Origin: Chitinophaga oryziterrae
GTDB taxonomy: Bacteria; Bacteroidota; Bacteroidia; Chitinophagales; Chitinophagaceae
Length of the DNA: 64,000 nucleotides
NCBI RefSeq assembly: GCF_009758125.1
Contig: NZ_WRXO01000001.1
Location: 744,001 to 808,000, forward strand
Direction of reading: 5' to 3'
The notes beneath the pieces are model-generated. The model searched no databases and was not told the origin of the DNA. It saw only the letters and a list, made by a program, of their open reading frames with translations. Both the position numbers and the translations under genes were made by a program. Shown piece by piece: positions 1 to 9,540 of this stretch (the stretch's first letter is position 1; every line of letters starts with the position of its first letter).

Positions 1-484
1 TTTTCCTGCCAAGAACCTCTTATTTACAGAAGGTTGTATAGAATCTTTTAAACGGGACCGTATCAATGAATGGTTTATAGGTGAGAGATATGGTTATTCG
101 ATGGTGAATGACTTTAATAGTGGTACAGTTGCGTGGACTGACTGGAATATTCTATTAGATGAAAATGGAGGCCCTAATCACGTAGGTAACTTCTGTTTTG
201 CACCTGTACATGCAGATACTAAAACCGGTGAGTTGATTTATACAAACGCTTATTATTATCTGGGACACTTTTCAAAGTTCATCCGTCCTGGTGCAAAACG
301 TGTGATCAGTTCTTCCAACAGAACACAGTTACAGACTACAGCCTTCCTCAATAAAGACGGAAAACTGGCGGTAGTTGTATTAAATCTTACAGATAAGGAA
401 ATACCTTATCAGTTGTGGATTAAAGGCAAGGCAGCGCCTACCGTTAGTTTACCGCATTCAATAGCTACATTGGTAGTAGAATAA
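1..484 (+). CDS. Glycoside hydrolase family 30, C-terminal part (5' end outside window)
   Basis: This is the end of a GH30 retaining glycosidase (glucosylceramidase / beta-1,6-glucanase / xylanase clan); the frame is open from base 2 and the start lies left of the window. The motif LLFTEG at about residue 8 of the visible part contains the Glu expected to be the nucleophile. It is followed by the family blocks AWTDWNILLDENGGPNH and FSKFIRPGAKR and by a terminal beta-sandwich (TAFLNKDGKLAVVVLN). The stop is at 482-484. It converges on a SusD gene and probably belongs to the same glycan-use locus. Family assignment is firm; the exact substrate cannot be read from this piece. Confidence 0.88.
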   Translation, partial: FPAKNLLFTEGCIESFKRDRINEWFIGERYGYSMVNDFNSGTVAWTDWNILLDENGGPNHVGNFCFAPVHADTKTGELIYTNAYYYLGHFSKFIRPGAKRVISSSNRTQLQTTAFLNKDGKLAVVVLNLTDKEIPYQLWIKGKAAPTVSLPHSIATLVVE

Positions 485-486
485 AA

Positions 487-645
487 AGGCTCTGCCAGGA
501 GCCCCGTGTTTGTAGTCAACAATTTATCCAACAAAACACAGACTCCGCAGGAGTCCCCTAAATCGCGAATAATAGGGGACTCCTACGGAGTCAATTAAGG
601 AGAATATCAATGTTTTCTACAAACACGGGGCTCCTAACGGAGCCT
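487..645. repeat. Nested palindromic element (REPIN-like) between convergent genes
   Basis: Outer arms 487-515 and 617-645 are inverted copies matching at 26 of 29 positions. Inner arms 541-559 and 574-592 are inverted copies matching at 18 of 19. Each of the four arms is itself a short hairpin (GGCTC..GAGCC, GACTCC..GGAGTC twice, GGCTCC..GGAGCC). The layout resembles paired REP sequences and may also end transcription of both converging genes. Confidence 0.7.
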
Positions 646-664
646 ATTATGATATAAGGAGGAA

Positions 665-2287
665 CTATTGTTTACTATCCCACCACAGTCTCGTTCCTCC
701 ATTATCTGCACCACCCAGTAACTGGATCGCTTTATTCACTTCAGTTGCATTCGTGTTATACTCATTCTGTGGGAATGGTAAACGTCTGATCTGTACATCA
801 GTACTGATCGTACCACCACTGTTGTTGTTTACAACAGGGAACAGTTTAGGATAACCAGTACGGCGATATTCTGTCCAGGCTTCCTGTCCTTCAGGGAACA
901 TCGCGATCCATTTCTGTGTAATGATACGTTCCATTTTATGATCTATATCAGCCGCATCGTCCCACTGGATCCTGATATCAGAGAGCGCATTGATATCATT
1001 CGCTGCATTCTTCGGATCTTTATAATCAGCAGGTTTACCGGTGGTATCACTTACATAATTACCAACAGTAGCACCCCACTGGGTCATTGAAGTATTAATA
1101 CCCTGCTCATACAGTGTTTGTGCTGTACTGCCTGCATTCGCCCAGTTACGCACCGCAACTTCTGCACGTAAGAAATATACTTCTGCTGCTGTCATGATCT
1201 GCACTGGAGTTGTCAGCGAAAAAGAAGGACTTCCATTTTTATAATTGATGCTGGAGTAACCTACATAATCATCTTTGGAATTGGATCCCGTAATACTACC
1301 GATACGGATCCCTATATATTGAGCAGGAAAGGCAGCATCTGTAGATTTATCAAAATACCTGCTGGTACGCGGGTCATTATATCCTGTCATATAAGATATA
1401 ATAGAAGCGCCTATCCTGGTATCAGCCCAGTTCTGCGCTATAAATACCAATGGGTTGGTAAGGCCGGCACCGGACATTTTAACTGTCATGTTACCATCGT
1501 TAGATGTGATCACACCACCATTAGCCGGATCAAGCGCTTTCTCTGCCTGAGCTTTAGCAGTGGCAGGATCTGCCCTCACAATATGCATGGCTAAACGCAG
1601 ACGTAATGAGTTGGCGAACTGTAACCACTTATTGAAATTACCACTGTAAACAAGATCAAAGTTGGCAAAATTGAAAGGCAGGGTATCTGTTCCGCTGAGA
1701 TAAGTACGAAGATTAGTAGTAGCAGAATCCAGTTCCAGGAAGAAACGGTTGTAAACATCCTGCTGACTGTCATATGCTACATCTGTTTTGGAGCCACCAG
1801 CCTGGCTGTAAGGAATAGGACCATAGATATCTGTAAGACGGCTCATGCCTGCCACCTGTACGATCTGTGCCACTGCCCATACCGCAGGGAAATTCTTATT
1901 TACTCCATTGTTCCGCAGCTTACGGATAGGCGACATGATATTGAGATAACCTACTTTAAACGGTTCCCCGTTCCATCCGTTTACCAGGAAATAATTCAGA
2001 TTGTTCAACCCACCGTTAAAAGGAGTAGGAGACATCATATAACCTGAATAGCAGTCAGCATTCAGATTCTGTTGTAACTGGTAAGAGTTGGGATCACCAC
2101 CGCCGGAGAAGTTAATGATAGACATTTCCGCAGTTTTAAGATAAGCACCCAGGTCGTTAAAATCAGCACCCAGCTGACCATTGGAAAGACCGGTGTTATC
2201 CGTGTTGTATCGTTCAAAGTTTTTTGTACAGGCACCCAGCAGCAAGGCCAGTCCTACAACACAAAGAGATATATAATAGCGTTTCAT
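665..2287 (-). CDS. SusD/RagB-type outer-membrane lipoprotein (SusD-like_2 family)
   Basis: This is a surface glycan-binding lipoprotein that caps the SusC channel encoded just upstream. The 540-residue product begins with a lipoprotein signal peptide ending LLGAC, with the lipidated Cys at residue 20, followed by TKNFERYNTDN, which is typical of the SusD-like_2 branch. Conserved features include MSRLTDIYGPIPYS around residue 150, the ARNW-like tetratricopeptide helices, and a C-terminal WWDSKQ end usual for this branch. The gene lies 18 bases downstream of the SusC gene on the same strand, so the two are cotranscribed. The ligand is unknown; the neighbouring GH30 and GH43 genes suggest a hemicellulose or beta-glucan. 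Confidence 0.93.
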   Translation of the reverse strand: MKRYYISLCVVGLALLLGACTKNFERYNTDNTGLSNGQLGADFNDLGAYLKTAEMSIINFSGGGDPNSYQLQQNLNADCYSGYMMSPTPFNGGLNNLNYFLVNGWNGEPFKVGYLNIMSPIRKLRNNGVNKNFPAVWAVAQIVQVAGMSRLTDIYGPIPYSQAGGSKTDVAYDSQQDVYNRFFLELDSATTNLRTYLSGTDTLPFNFANFDLVYSGNFNKWLQFANSLRLRLAMHIVRADPATAKAQAEKALDPANGGVITSNDGNMTVKMSGAGLTNPLVFIAQNWADTRIGASIISYMTGYNDPRTSRYFDKSTDAAFPAQYIGIRIGSITGSNSKDDYVGYSSINYKNGSPSFSLTTPVQIMTAAEVYFLRAEVAVRNWANAGSTAQTLYEQGINTSMTQWGATVGNYVSDTTGKPADYKDPKNAANDINALSDIRIQWDDAADIDHKMERIITQKWIAMFPEGQEAWTEYRRTGYPKLFPVVNNNSGGTISTDVQIRRLPFPQNEYNTNATEVNKAIQLLGGADNGGTRLWWDSKQ

Positions 2288-2305
2288 TTTTCTCGTTTTA
2301 GCAAA

Positions 2306-5300
2306 TTAAAAAGTAGCATTCAGTGTCAGTCCATAACTGCGTGTAGCCGGTGGCATGAAGATGTCTACACCGGAAAGTCCGTTCGCTGTAGACATGGTCA
2401 GTTCCGGATCAAATGGTGCTTTCTTGGAGAAGTAAAACAGGTTACGTCCTGCAAGAGACAGCTTTAATGCTTTCACAAAGGTGTTCTTTACCGGTATGGT
2501 ATAACCCAGTGCTACTTCGCGTAAACGTACCGTGGTTGCGCTGTACATGTATTCACTGGAAGCCGCTTCACGTCCGCCGATAGTAGTATACCATTTCTGC
2601 GCATCTACAGTACTTACTGCATTACCGTTAGGATCTACACCATTTACTTTTACACCACCTGCATTACGGGCATCCCCGGTTACTTTGGAAACACCGTACT
2701 GGTCCATCATGGATTGGGTGACAGACATTACTTTACCACCAAATTTGCCATCTATGAGTAATGACAAGGTGAAATCTTTATAAGCCAGGTTGTTATTCCA
2801 TCCCAGTTGCCATTTCGTGTTGGCATTACCGAGATATACGAAGTCACCACCCTGTTTGATAGGGTTGCCATTGGCATCTATCTTCACACGGCCCTGTGCA
2901 TCGTGTTGTAATACGGTACCATAAATATCACCGTAAGAACCACCTACCGAGAATTTGGAAGCATAGTTGGAACCGGAAGCACCGCTTAATGTAAAGCTGT
3001 TGATACCAGGCGCCAGTTCCAGGATCTTATTATCATTCATCGCATAGTTAATACCGGTATTCCATTTCAGTTTAGTGTTTTTCAGCACATCATATTTGAT
3101 GACAGCTTCAATACCCTGGTTCTGGATATTACCTGCGTTGATGTAGTAAGAATCATAGAAGGAGGCATTGCTGGCCGCGATCTGTAACGTCTGGTTTTTG
3201 GTATTGGTTTTATAGTAGGTAACATCTGCACTCAGGCGGTTCTCAAAGAAATGCCATTCTGTACCAAATTCTATAGACACTGTTTTCTCAGGTTTCAGGT
3301 CGGTAAAAGGCGCTACATTATTACCTATGATGCCACCACCTGCACCGATAGTATTCTGCGCAGGGAAGGTCTGGTAGGCCAGTGGGGAGTTACCCACCTG
3401 TGCATAAGAACCACGTACTTTGGCAAAACTGATCGCTGAAGGCAGATGGGCTAACTGACTCAGGATGACATTAAGACCGGCAGAAGGGTAGAAGTACGAC
3501 TTGTTAGGCGTATACGCCAGGTTGGAAGACCAGTCATTACGGGCAGTCAGGTCGAGGAATGCCCATTCTTTATACGAAATGTTTGCACTACCGAAAACAG
3601 ACTGGAACTGACTATGATTTTCCTGTAAGGTGCCTGAATTGGCGGCATTGATATTTTTGAAGTTCTGGATGGTAAAGATATTAGCGTAGTAAAGCCCGTC
3701 CTGGCCGGAATTGAATTTCTCACCACCGGTTTTTACATCGCGGATACTACCGCCTAAAACACCGGTAACCCTGATATCTTTATTTACGGGTATATTAAAG
3801 TTGGCCAATAAATCACCATACTGCTGATTGGTAGTTGTGTTACTGTACACATATACACCATTGGCAGGAGAGAGGGTCGCGATGGTACCGGCATATATTT
3901 TCTGCTCGTACACATCGTTGATCCTGTCTATGCTTCCTCTTGCCTGAATGCTTAACCATGGGGTCACTTCATATTTCAGACTGGCATTCATCAGCAGGCG
4001 GTTCCTGTTTAATGAGTTAGGATTACGGTTTACGATCCACCATGGATTCTGCTGTACGTCTTCATTGAAAGGCCAGTTCTGCACTTTCAGGTAATTACGG
4101 GCAGGATCTGCCACCTCGTAATTATTTTTATACTGTTGCATATCCAGTCCGCGTGGGAACAGGTACAATCCTGTTAACGGATTAAAGTAAAGACCTGTAA
4201 GCGGGGTGTTATCAATCGTCTGTGTCACATAGTTTACATCCGCTTCAGCCGTTAATTTATCATTCAGGAAATGTCCGGTTTCTTTGAAGCTAAGGTTGTT
4301 CCTGCCCAGTTTATTCTTTGGTTCAATGCCTTTGGCAGCCGTATTGGCATAAGAAAAATACGTTTGCATTTTATCTGTACCACCGGCCAGGCTGATAGAG
4401 TTGGTAAGGGTTGAACCTGTCTGGAAGAAAGAAGACAGGTTATCCTGGGCCCCGGAAATTTTAGCTCCCCAGCTTTGTGTTTTACCTATATCCGTTTGTC
4501 CGTAGCTATTCTGGAAAGAAGGTTTATAAGCCGCCTGGTTAAGGGTGAGGCTGGAAGAGAAATTGATCTGCGTACGACCTGCTTTGCCACTTTTCGTAGT
4601 GATGAGGATTACACCGTTTGCACCCTGGCTGCCATACAATGCTGCCGCAGAAGCACCTTTTAACACAGAGATACTTTCGATATCTTCCGGGTTCATGTTG
4701 GAGATAGGATCTCCGCCATCGTAAGAGCCGCTACCACCATAAGCACTGTTAGGCTGAGTACTGAGCGTATTGTTCATCGGCACGCCATCTATCACGTATA
4801 AGGCCTGGTTGCTTCCTAATCCTGATTTATTACCACGCAGAATTACTTTCGCAGAACCTCCCACACCGGAAGAACTGGAAGAGATCGTCATACCTGCTAC
4901 TTTACCGTTCAGGGTATTGATCAGGTTGGGATCTTTTGCTTTGGTGAGTTCCACACCGCTTACCTGTTGGGTAGCGTAGGTGATGGATTTTTCAGAACGT
5001 TTAATACCCAGTGCTGTTACTACCACTGTGCCCAGTTGTTTGTTGGATTCGGTCAGTGCAACGGACAAAGTGGTATTACTGCCTACCGGTACTTCTTTCG
5101 TTTCAAATCCCAGGTAGCTGAACACCAGTATATCTGTACTTTCAGCCTGTAAAGAGAAATTACCATTATCATCTGTCAGCGCACCGCGGGTAGTCCCTTT
5201 TACCTGCACGCTTACATTAGCCAGCGGATGACCGGCAGCATCTGTCACCTTACCCTGTACAGGGGCAGCAGGTTGTACTGCGGCTACTTCCTTTTTCACC

Positions 5301-5662
5301 GCCCTGGGGCTGATCACTATTATTTTGTCTACAATAGAATAGGCGAGAGGCTTGTTCTTCAGACATTTGTCCAGTACTTCCTGTAAAGCAGCGCTTTTTA
5401 CGTCAAGGCTGATTGTACCGGTACCCTGCAGGAGTTTTTCGTCGTAAACAAACTCGTATCCTGTTTGTTTACTGATGGTATTGAACACCTCATAGAGGGA
5501 AAGGTTTTTACCAGTAATGGTAACTGTTTGAGAAAAAGATCTGGCGCTCAGGTTTAATGAGAATACCAGCGTGAGAATGGCAGTTAATTTCATAACCATC
5601 AATAGTTTACTGTGTACAAATCCACTCCTTTCAGGGGATTTGCATGTAACGCGTAGTTCCAT
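2306..5662 (-). CDS. SusC/RagA TonB-dependent receptor with STN domain
   Basis: This outer-membrane TonB-dependent transporter imports oligosaccharides. Domain order is: signal segment (MKLTAILTLVFSLNLSARSF), STN domain (NLSLYEVFNTISKQTGYEF to IDKIIVIS), carboxypeptidase-regulatory-like domain (VQGKVTDAAGHPLANVSV), plug (LNGKVAGM, YVIDGVPM, SVLKGASAAALYGSQGANG) and the large barrel. The STN domain is the part that contacts FecR-type anti-sigma factors, which fits the FecR and sigma genes directly upstream. The frame is open to an ATG at 5719, but I prefer the ATG at 5662 (MELRVTCKS...), because N-termini of this form are usual in Chitinophaga receptors. An ATG at 5593 would also give a signal peptide. 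Confidence 0.93.
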   Translation of the reverse strand: MELRVTCKSPERSGFVHSKLLMVMKLTAILTLVFSLNLSARSFSQTVTITGKNLSLYEVFNTISKQTGYEFVYDEKLLQGTGTISLDVKSAALQEVLDKCLKNKPLAYSIVDKIIVISPRAVKKEVAAVQPAAPVQGKVTDAAGHPLANVSVQVKGTTRGALTDDNGNFSLQAESTDILVFSYLGFETKEVPVGSNTTLSVALTESNKQLGTVVVTALGIKRSEKSITYATQQVSGVELTKAKDPNLINTLNGKVAGMTISSSSSGVGGSAKVILRGNKSGLGSNQALYVIDGVPMNNTLSTQPNSAYGGSGSYDGGDPISNMNPEDIESISVLKGASAAALYGSQGANGVILITTKSGKAGRTQINFSSSLTLNQAAYKPSFQNSYGQTDIGKTQSWGAKISGAQDNLSSFFQTGSTLTNSISLAGGTDKMQTYFSYANTAAKGIEPKNKLGRNNLSFKETGHFLNDKLTAEADVNYVTQTIDNTPLTGLYFNPLTGLYLFPRGLDMQQYKNNYEVADPARNYLKVQNWPFNEDVQQNPWWIVNRNPNSLNRNRLLMNASLKYEVTPWLSIQARGSIDRINDVYEQKIYAGTIATLSPANGVYVYSNTTTNQQYGDLLANFNIPVNKDIRVTGVLGGSIRDVKTGGEKFNSGQDGLYYANIFTIQNFKNINAANSGTLQENHSQFQSVFGSANISYKEWAFLDLTARNDWSSNLAYTPNKSYFYPSAGLNVILSQLAHLPSAISFAKVRGSYAQVGNSPLAYQTFPAQNTIGAGGGIIGNNVAPFTDLKPEKTVSIEFGTEWHFFENRLSADVTYYKTNTKNQTLQIAASNASFYDSYYINAGNIQNQGIEAVIKYDVLKNTKLKWNTGINYAMNDNKILELAPGINSFTLSGASGSNYASKFSVGGSYGDIYGTVLQHDAQGRVKIDANGNPIKQGGDFVYLGNANTKWQLGWNNNLAYKDFTLSLLIDGKFGGKVMSVTQSMMDQYGVSKVTGDARNAGGVKVNGVDPNGNAVSTVDAQKWYTTIGGREAASSEYMYSATTVRLREVALGYTIPVKNTFVKALKLSLAGRNLFYFSKKAPFDPELTMSTANGLSGVDIFMPPATRSYGLTLNATF

Positions 5663-5725
5663 ACTTTTGTGTTCTTGGCTTAATAATCGATTTTCAAACG
5701 TTAAGGAAATTGGAGCCATTTTTTG

Positions 5726-5759
5726 CCGGGCCCTGATTGCAGTCGGGGTCCGGTTTTTT
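5726..5759 (+). terminator. Hairpin plus T-run in the susC leader, oriented on the plus strand
   Basis: CCGGGCCC (5726-5733) pairs with GGGTCCGG (5746-5753) through eight pairs including one G-T wobble, followed by six T. It lies between the FecR and SusC genes, which are both on the minus strand, so it would stop antisense transcription into fecR or fold in the susC leader. Confidence 0.45.
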
Positions 5760-5810
5760 CCAGGCCGTGGATTTATTTCTTACGTGGTCATAACTGGAAA
5801 ATTTTAATTG

Positions 5811-6947
5811 TTAATGTGGTATTACTGTAATTTTATTCCCATTCACTTCAAAATGTACCCTTTGCGTGGTTTCCAGAGCTTTCAGCAGTTTGTCTGCCTC
5901 TTCCCGCCTGGATATCACACCGGTAAGGTCTATATCAGAAACATCTCCCTGGTAAGTCACGTCCATATCATACCAGCGTGATAACTGCCGCATGATGGTT
6001 TTGATATTGGTGTTCCTGAAACGGAACTTTCCGTCTTTCCATGCCAGGGTTTGTTCCATATCTGCCGGTGTAATCACAAATTGTTTGTCCTGTACCGACA
6101 GGCTTGCCTGTAATCCTGGTTTAAGTACGCTGCTCTGACCGTTATGTGTCAGTTGTACGACGCCTTCCACCAGGGTTGTCTTCACCGCCTGTTCATCGCT
6201 GTACGCCATGATATTAAAGCTGGTCCCCAGTACTTTTATGTCTATATCATTCACCCGCACACTAAAGGGCTGACTAGCCTGTTTCGCAATTTCAAAGTAC
6301 ACTTCACCAGTCACCTCTACCTGTCTTTCACTACCGGTAAAGGCTGTAGGGAAGCGGATGCTGCTGGCGGCGTTGAGCCATACCCGGCTGCCATCTGCAA
6401 GCGTAAGCTGGTATTGGCCACCATGAGGCGTCATCACTTTGTTATACATCACTTCCGCTGTATTGCCCTGTGTCTTATAACTAAGGTGGCCATTGGCATT
6501 CAACACCTGTGTATTACCCTGTTGGGCGAGGGTGCCTGTACTGGCGCTGTCTAAGGGCACGACTGTACCATCTGCCAGGGTCAGCATTGCTTTTGTGGCT
6601 CCGGGAGTTAAAGCATGGTGTTCAACCCTGGCTGTAACTACCGGTTTCTTCTCCGGCAAAGTATAGATCCCCACGATGATCATTCCCCCTGCCAGTACGG
6701 CAGCAAGGGCGATGTAACCCCTTTTTCTGCTACGCGGTTTTTCCGCCCTGAAGATGGACATTAACATCCCTTCTTCATTCCAGCCTGCATCAGGTACTTT
6801 ACTATGTAAAGCAGCAAGGATGTCTGCTTTAATAGCTTCCGCATGCTCATCATCTGCTACTTCCCGCAGCAGGTGAAGGCATTCCTCCTCACTGATCTCG
6901 TTATTCTTATACTTTTCAAGTAATAGCTTAATTTCTGACGTTGTCAT
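5811..6947 (-). CDS. FecR family anti-sigma factor
   Basis: This inner-membrane regulator holds the ECF sigma factor until the STN-type SusC receptor signals that its substrate is present. The N-terminal cytoplasmic part (EIKLLLEKYKNNEISEEEC) is followed by one membrane helix (YIALAAVLAGGMIIVGIYTL), a periplasmic FecR domain (GGQYQLTLADGSRVWLNAAS, VTGEVYFEIA, VLGTSFNIMAY) and the C-terminal DUF4974-type domain (FRNTNIKTIMRQLSRWYDM). The start is placed at MTTSEIK (6947), because the 18 extra upstream residues do not resemble the family. The gene lies 80 bases downstream of the sigma gene and upstream of susC on the same strand. Confidence 0.92.
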   Translation of the reverse strand: MTTSEIKLLLEKYKNNEISEEECLHLLREVADDEHAEAIKADILAALHSKVPDAGWNEEGMLMSIFRAEKPRSRKRGYIALAAVLAGGMIIVGIYTLPEKKPVVTARVEHHALTPGATKAMLTLADGTVVPLDSASTGTLAQQGNTQVLNANGHLSYKTQGNTAEVMYNKVMTPHGGQYQLTLADGSRVWLNAASSIRFPTAFTGSERQVEVTGEVYFEIAKQASQPFSVRVNDIDIKVLGTSFNIMAYSDEQAVKTTLVEGVVQLTHNGQSSVLKPGLQASLSVQDKQFVITPADMEQTLAWKDGKFRFRNTNIKTIMRQLSRWYDMDVTYQGDVSDIDLTGVISRREEADKLLKALETTQRVHFEVNGNKITVIPH

Positions 6948-7027
6948 AAACGATACATTTGGCAGCGGTAGATACGGAGTAAAGACGAGCGGTAAAATCA
7001 AAAGGAGTATTGGGGCAGAAAATATTT

Positions 7028-7567
7028 TTAAGAAAGGCGTTGTTTGATAAAAGTGCGTACAGAGGACATCGCGAGTTGCATCTGTTTCTTTACAGTATGG
7101 ATAGAAATATTAAGGTGATGGGAGATCTCTTCATTGCTGAAACCCTCTTTTCTGGCTACATATACCTTTTTACGTTCCGGGGGCAGATGGGAAACAGCTT
7201 TATCCAGCAGATTTTCATACTGATGGTCCTGGAGGCGGTAATCGGCATCATCTACAGCGGTAGGCTGGTGATGGAACAGGTAATCATAGGCTTTACTGCG
7301 TACGGCCTGTTTTTTAAAGGAATCATATATATGGTTCCTGGTGAGGATAAAGAGGTAATCTTCGAAATTGTTGATAGAAGGCATAGTTTCCCTCTTCAGC
7401 CATACTTTAAGAAAGACTTCCTGTACTATTTCACGTGCAGTAATGGTGTCTTTTACGTAAAGCATAGCCACATCAAACACCTGTTTGCTGTATTTATTAA
7501 AGACAAGTGTATACGCAGATTCATCCCCTCTGGCGATCTGCTTCATCAATTCCCGCTCCTCTGGCAA
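7028..7567 (-). CDS. ECF RNA polymerase sigma factor (Bacteroidetes expansion family)
   Basis: This extracytoplasmic-function sigma factor of 179 residues is likely to turn on the downstream susC/susD genes when released by FecR. Region 2 is seen in AYTLVFNKYSKQVFDVA and EIVQEVFLKVWLKRE, and region 4 in LPPERKKVYVARKEGFSNEEI followed by the helix-turn-helix HLNISIHTVKKQM. It is the first gene of the minus-strand operon sigma-fecR-susC-susD. The opposite strand has a 186-codon open frame over the same bases, which is a shadow. The target promoter sequence cannot be predicted. Confidence 0.93.
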   Translation of the reverse strand: MPEERELMKQIARGDESAYTLVFNKYSKQVFDVAMLYVKDTITAREIVQEVFLKVWLKRETMPSINNFEDYLFILTRNHIYDSFKKQAVRSKAYDYLFHHQPTAVDDADYRLQDHQYENLLDKAVSHLPPERKKVYVARKEGFSNEEISHHLNISIHTVKKQMQLAMSSVRTFIKQRLS

Positions 7568-7696
7568 TAGTCCTTATTTTTGAATGCTGAAATAAAATTA
7601 AGCACAAATTTCAATACAGCCCGCATTTGTAATGACAGACGGTGTTGGGAAAAGAAAACTGCTATTACTATCTTGTAGGCCTAAACTGGAAATATT

Positions 7697-8656
7697 ATGA
7701 GGAAGGCACTAATGCTGCTGCTACTTATTGGTTTATGGTATTCTGCTGATGCACAGCAAAAAAAGAGGTCCGGCAACCCTATTATCCAGGGATGGTATGC
7801 CGATCCCGAGGCTGCTATTTTCGGCAGGCAATATTGGATTTACCCTACTTTTTCAGACAGATATGAGAAACAGGTATTTTTTGATGCCTTCTCCTCCCGC
7901 GACCTGGTAAACTGGACCAAACACGACCATATCCTGGATACGGCTGCTGTAAAATGGGCCAACAGGGCTATGTGGGCGCCCGCTATCGTGGAAAAGGAAG
8001 GCAGGTTCTATTTCTTCTTTGCAGCAAATGATATCCAGAATAATGACGCTAAAGGCGGGATTGGCGTAGCAGTGGCAGATAGTCCGGCCGGGCCCTATAA
8101 AGACTACCTTGGTAAACCATTGATAGATAAGTTCCACAATGGGGCGCAACCTATAGATCAGTTTGTATTTCATGATAAAGACGGACAGTATTATATCATT
8201 TACGGTGGCTGGCAGCATTGCAACATTGCAAAACTGAGTGCTGACTTTAAAACGGTAGATACTGTTTTTAATGAGATTACACCATCCGGTTATGTAGAAG
8301 GACCCTTTATGTTTATCAGGAATGGTAAATATTATTTTATGTGGTCTGAAGGGGGATGGGGTGGCCCGGATTATTCTGTGGCCTATGCTATCGCAGATTC
8401 TCCTGCCGGTCCTTTTAAGAGGATAGGTAAGATTTTACAACAGGATACAGCCGTGGCAACCGGCGCCGGGCATCATTCTGTGATTAATGTACCAGGTACG
8501 GATCGCTGGTATATTGTTTACCACAGACGGCCTTTAACAGAGACAGCTGCCAATAACAGGGTACTCTGTATAGATGAAATGCATTTTGATGAGAATGGGT
8601 TTATTATCCCGGTAAAGATTACCAAAGAAGGCGTAAAAGCAGATAAACTAAAATAA
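7697..8656 (+). CDS. Secreted glycoside hydrolase family 43 enzyme
   Basis: This is a five-bladed beta-propeller glycosidase of the arabinanase / beta-xylosidase / arabinofuranosidase clan. A signal peptide (MRKALMLLLLIGLWYSADAQ) precedes a single GH43 domain filling the remaining 300 residues. The inverting triad is visible: Asp36 in WYADPEA (general base), Asp154 in QPIDQF (pKa modulator) and Glu201 in YVEGPF (general acid). There is no extra C-terminal beta-sandwich. It is divergent from the ECF sigma gene, with 129 bases between starts, and is a plausible effector of that locus. Arabinan or arabinoxylan side chains are reasonable substrates, but the subfamily is not assigned. Confidence 0.9.
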   Translation: MRKALMLLLLIGLWYSADAQQKKRSGNPIIQGWYADPEAAIFGRQYWIYPTFSDRYEKQVFFDAFSSRDLVNWTKHDHILDTAAVKWANRAMWAPAIVEKEGRFYFFFAANDIQNNDAKGGIGVAVADSPAGPYKDYLGKPLIDKFHNGAQPIDQFVFHDKDGQYYIIYGGWQHCNIAKLSADFKTVDTVFNEITPSGYVEGPFMFIRNGKYYFMWSEGGWGGPDYSVAYAIADSPAGPFKRIGKILQQDTAVATGAGHHSVINVPGTDRWYIVYHRRPLTETAANNRVLCIDEMHFDENGFIIPVKITKEGVKADKLK

Positions 8657-9171
8657 GAATGGTGCGGTATTGAATTGCCCCCGGGAGCATTTAACATTTG
8701 GGTACTGTCAGGTGTTATTTATGAGGGAGAGGAAGCATAGAATGCGTTTTATTCCTTTATATGATAATGGGTTAAAGGATTTAGTGAATTGGGTCTTTAA
8801 ACAATATAGGAATTAATAACATATTTATTACTAATATGGGTGGAATAAATATTTAATAATATTAACTTGCATAAGACTAAAAATTTAACCTTTATTTCAC
8901 AAGTTTTTTTTGGTTAATTAAGCTATTGGGTAAAGAAAAGCCCTGGTGATACAAAGAAAAATGGAGTAAAGCGTATATACTGCCAGTAGTTGTTAAAATA
9001 GTATTTGTTTTAACTCTTAATAGGTTATAACTATGTGGAACTTCTTGGCTATTGTACAAAATGTTAAAATTTAGTACTTTGTGTTAGAATAACAGTGAAC
9101 GTAAACAGTGAATGTATTAAGAACGCAGAATAGAGCTTGTTGTGTTAAACGTATTATCTCGAGAGAACTTA

Positions 9172-9414
9172 TCATTGGATTTATTGAACTATTGAATTTT
9201 TATTAGGAAGCAACCAATTAATCTTGTAATCACGTAACAGAAAAAACTTCATTTTTTAGGATAATACGGTGTGTGGGACATTGTAATTTAATAGTACTTG
9301 TCATTGTGAATTATTGAACAATTGAATTTTCGGGAAGTAACCAATAATCTTTTAATCACGTAATAGAAAAACACTTCATTTTTTTGGAATAATACGGTAT
9401 GAGACATTAGTAAT
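9172..9414 (+). repeat. Tandem duplication I, two diverged copies of about 115 bp
   Basis: Copy 1 runs 9172-9287 and copy 2 runs 9301-9414. Both share in order TCATTG, TTATTGAAC, ATTGAATTTT, GGAAG.AACCAA, AATCACGTAA.AGAAAAA, CTTCATTTTTT, ATAATACGGT and GACATT. Copies differ by scattered substitutions and small gaps, so the duplication is old. Confidence 0.75.
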
Positions 9415-9540
9415 CTGAGAGATATACTGCCTCATTTTGCCGTCTTCAATTATGGAAAATTTATTGAGATAAATATAACAGGCTGATAGCCTGTATCTGG
9501 TTTTGAACTTAGTGATAATTCGTGTGTGTTATAGCAGTTG

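Noticed and set aside
7010..7570. 186-codon open frame on the plus strand
   Set aside because: It lies exactly opposite the ECF sigma gene, whose motifs are clear; the plus-strand translation has no recognisable domain.
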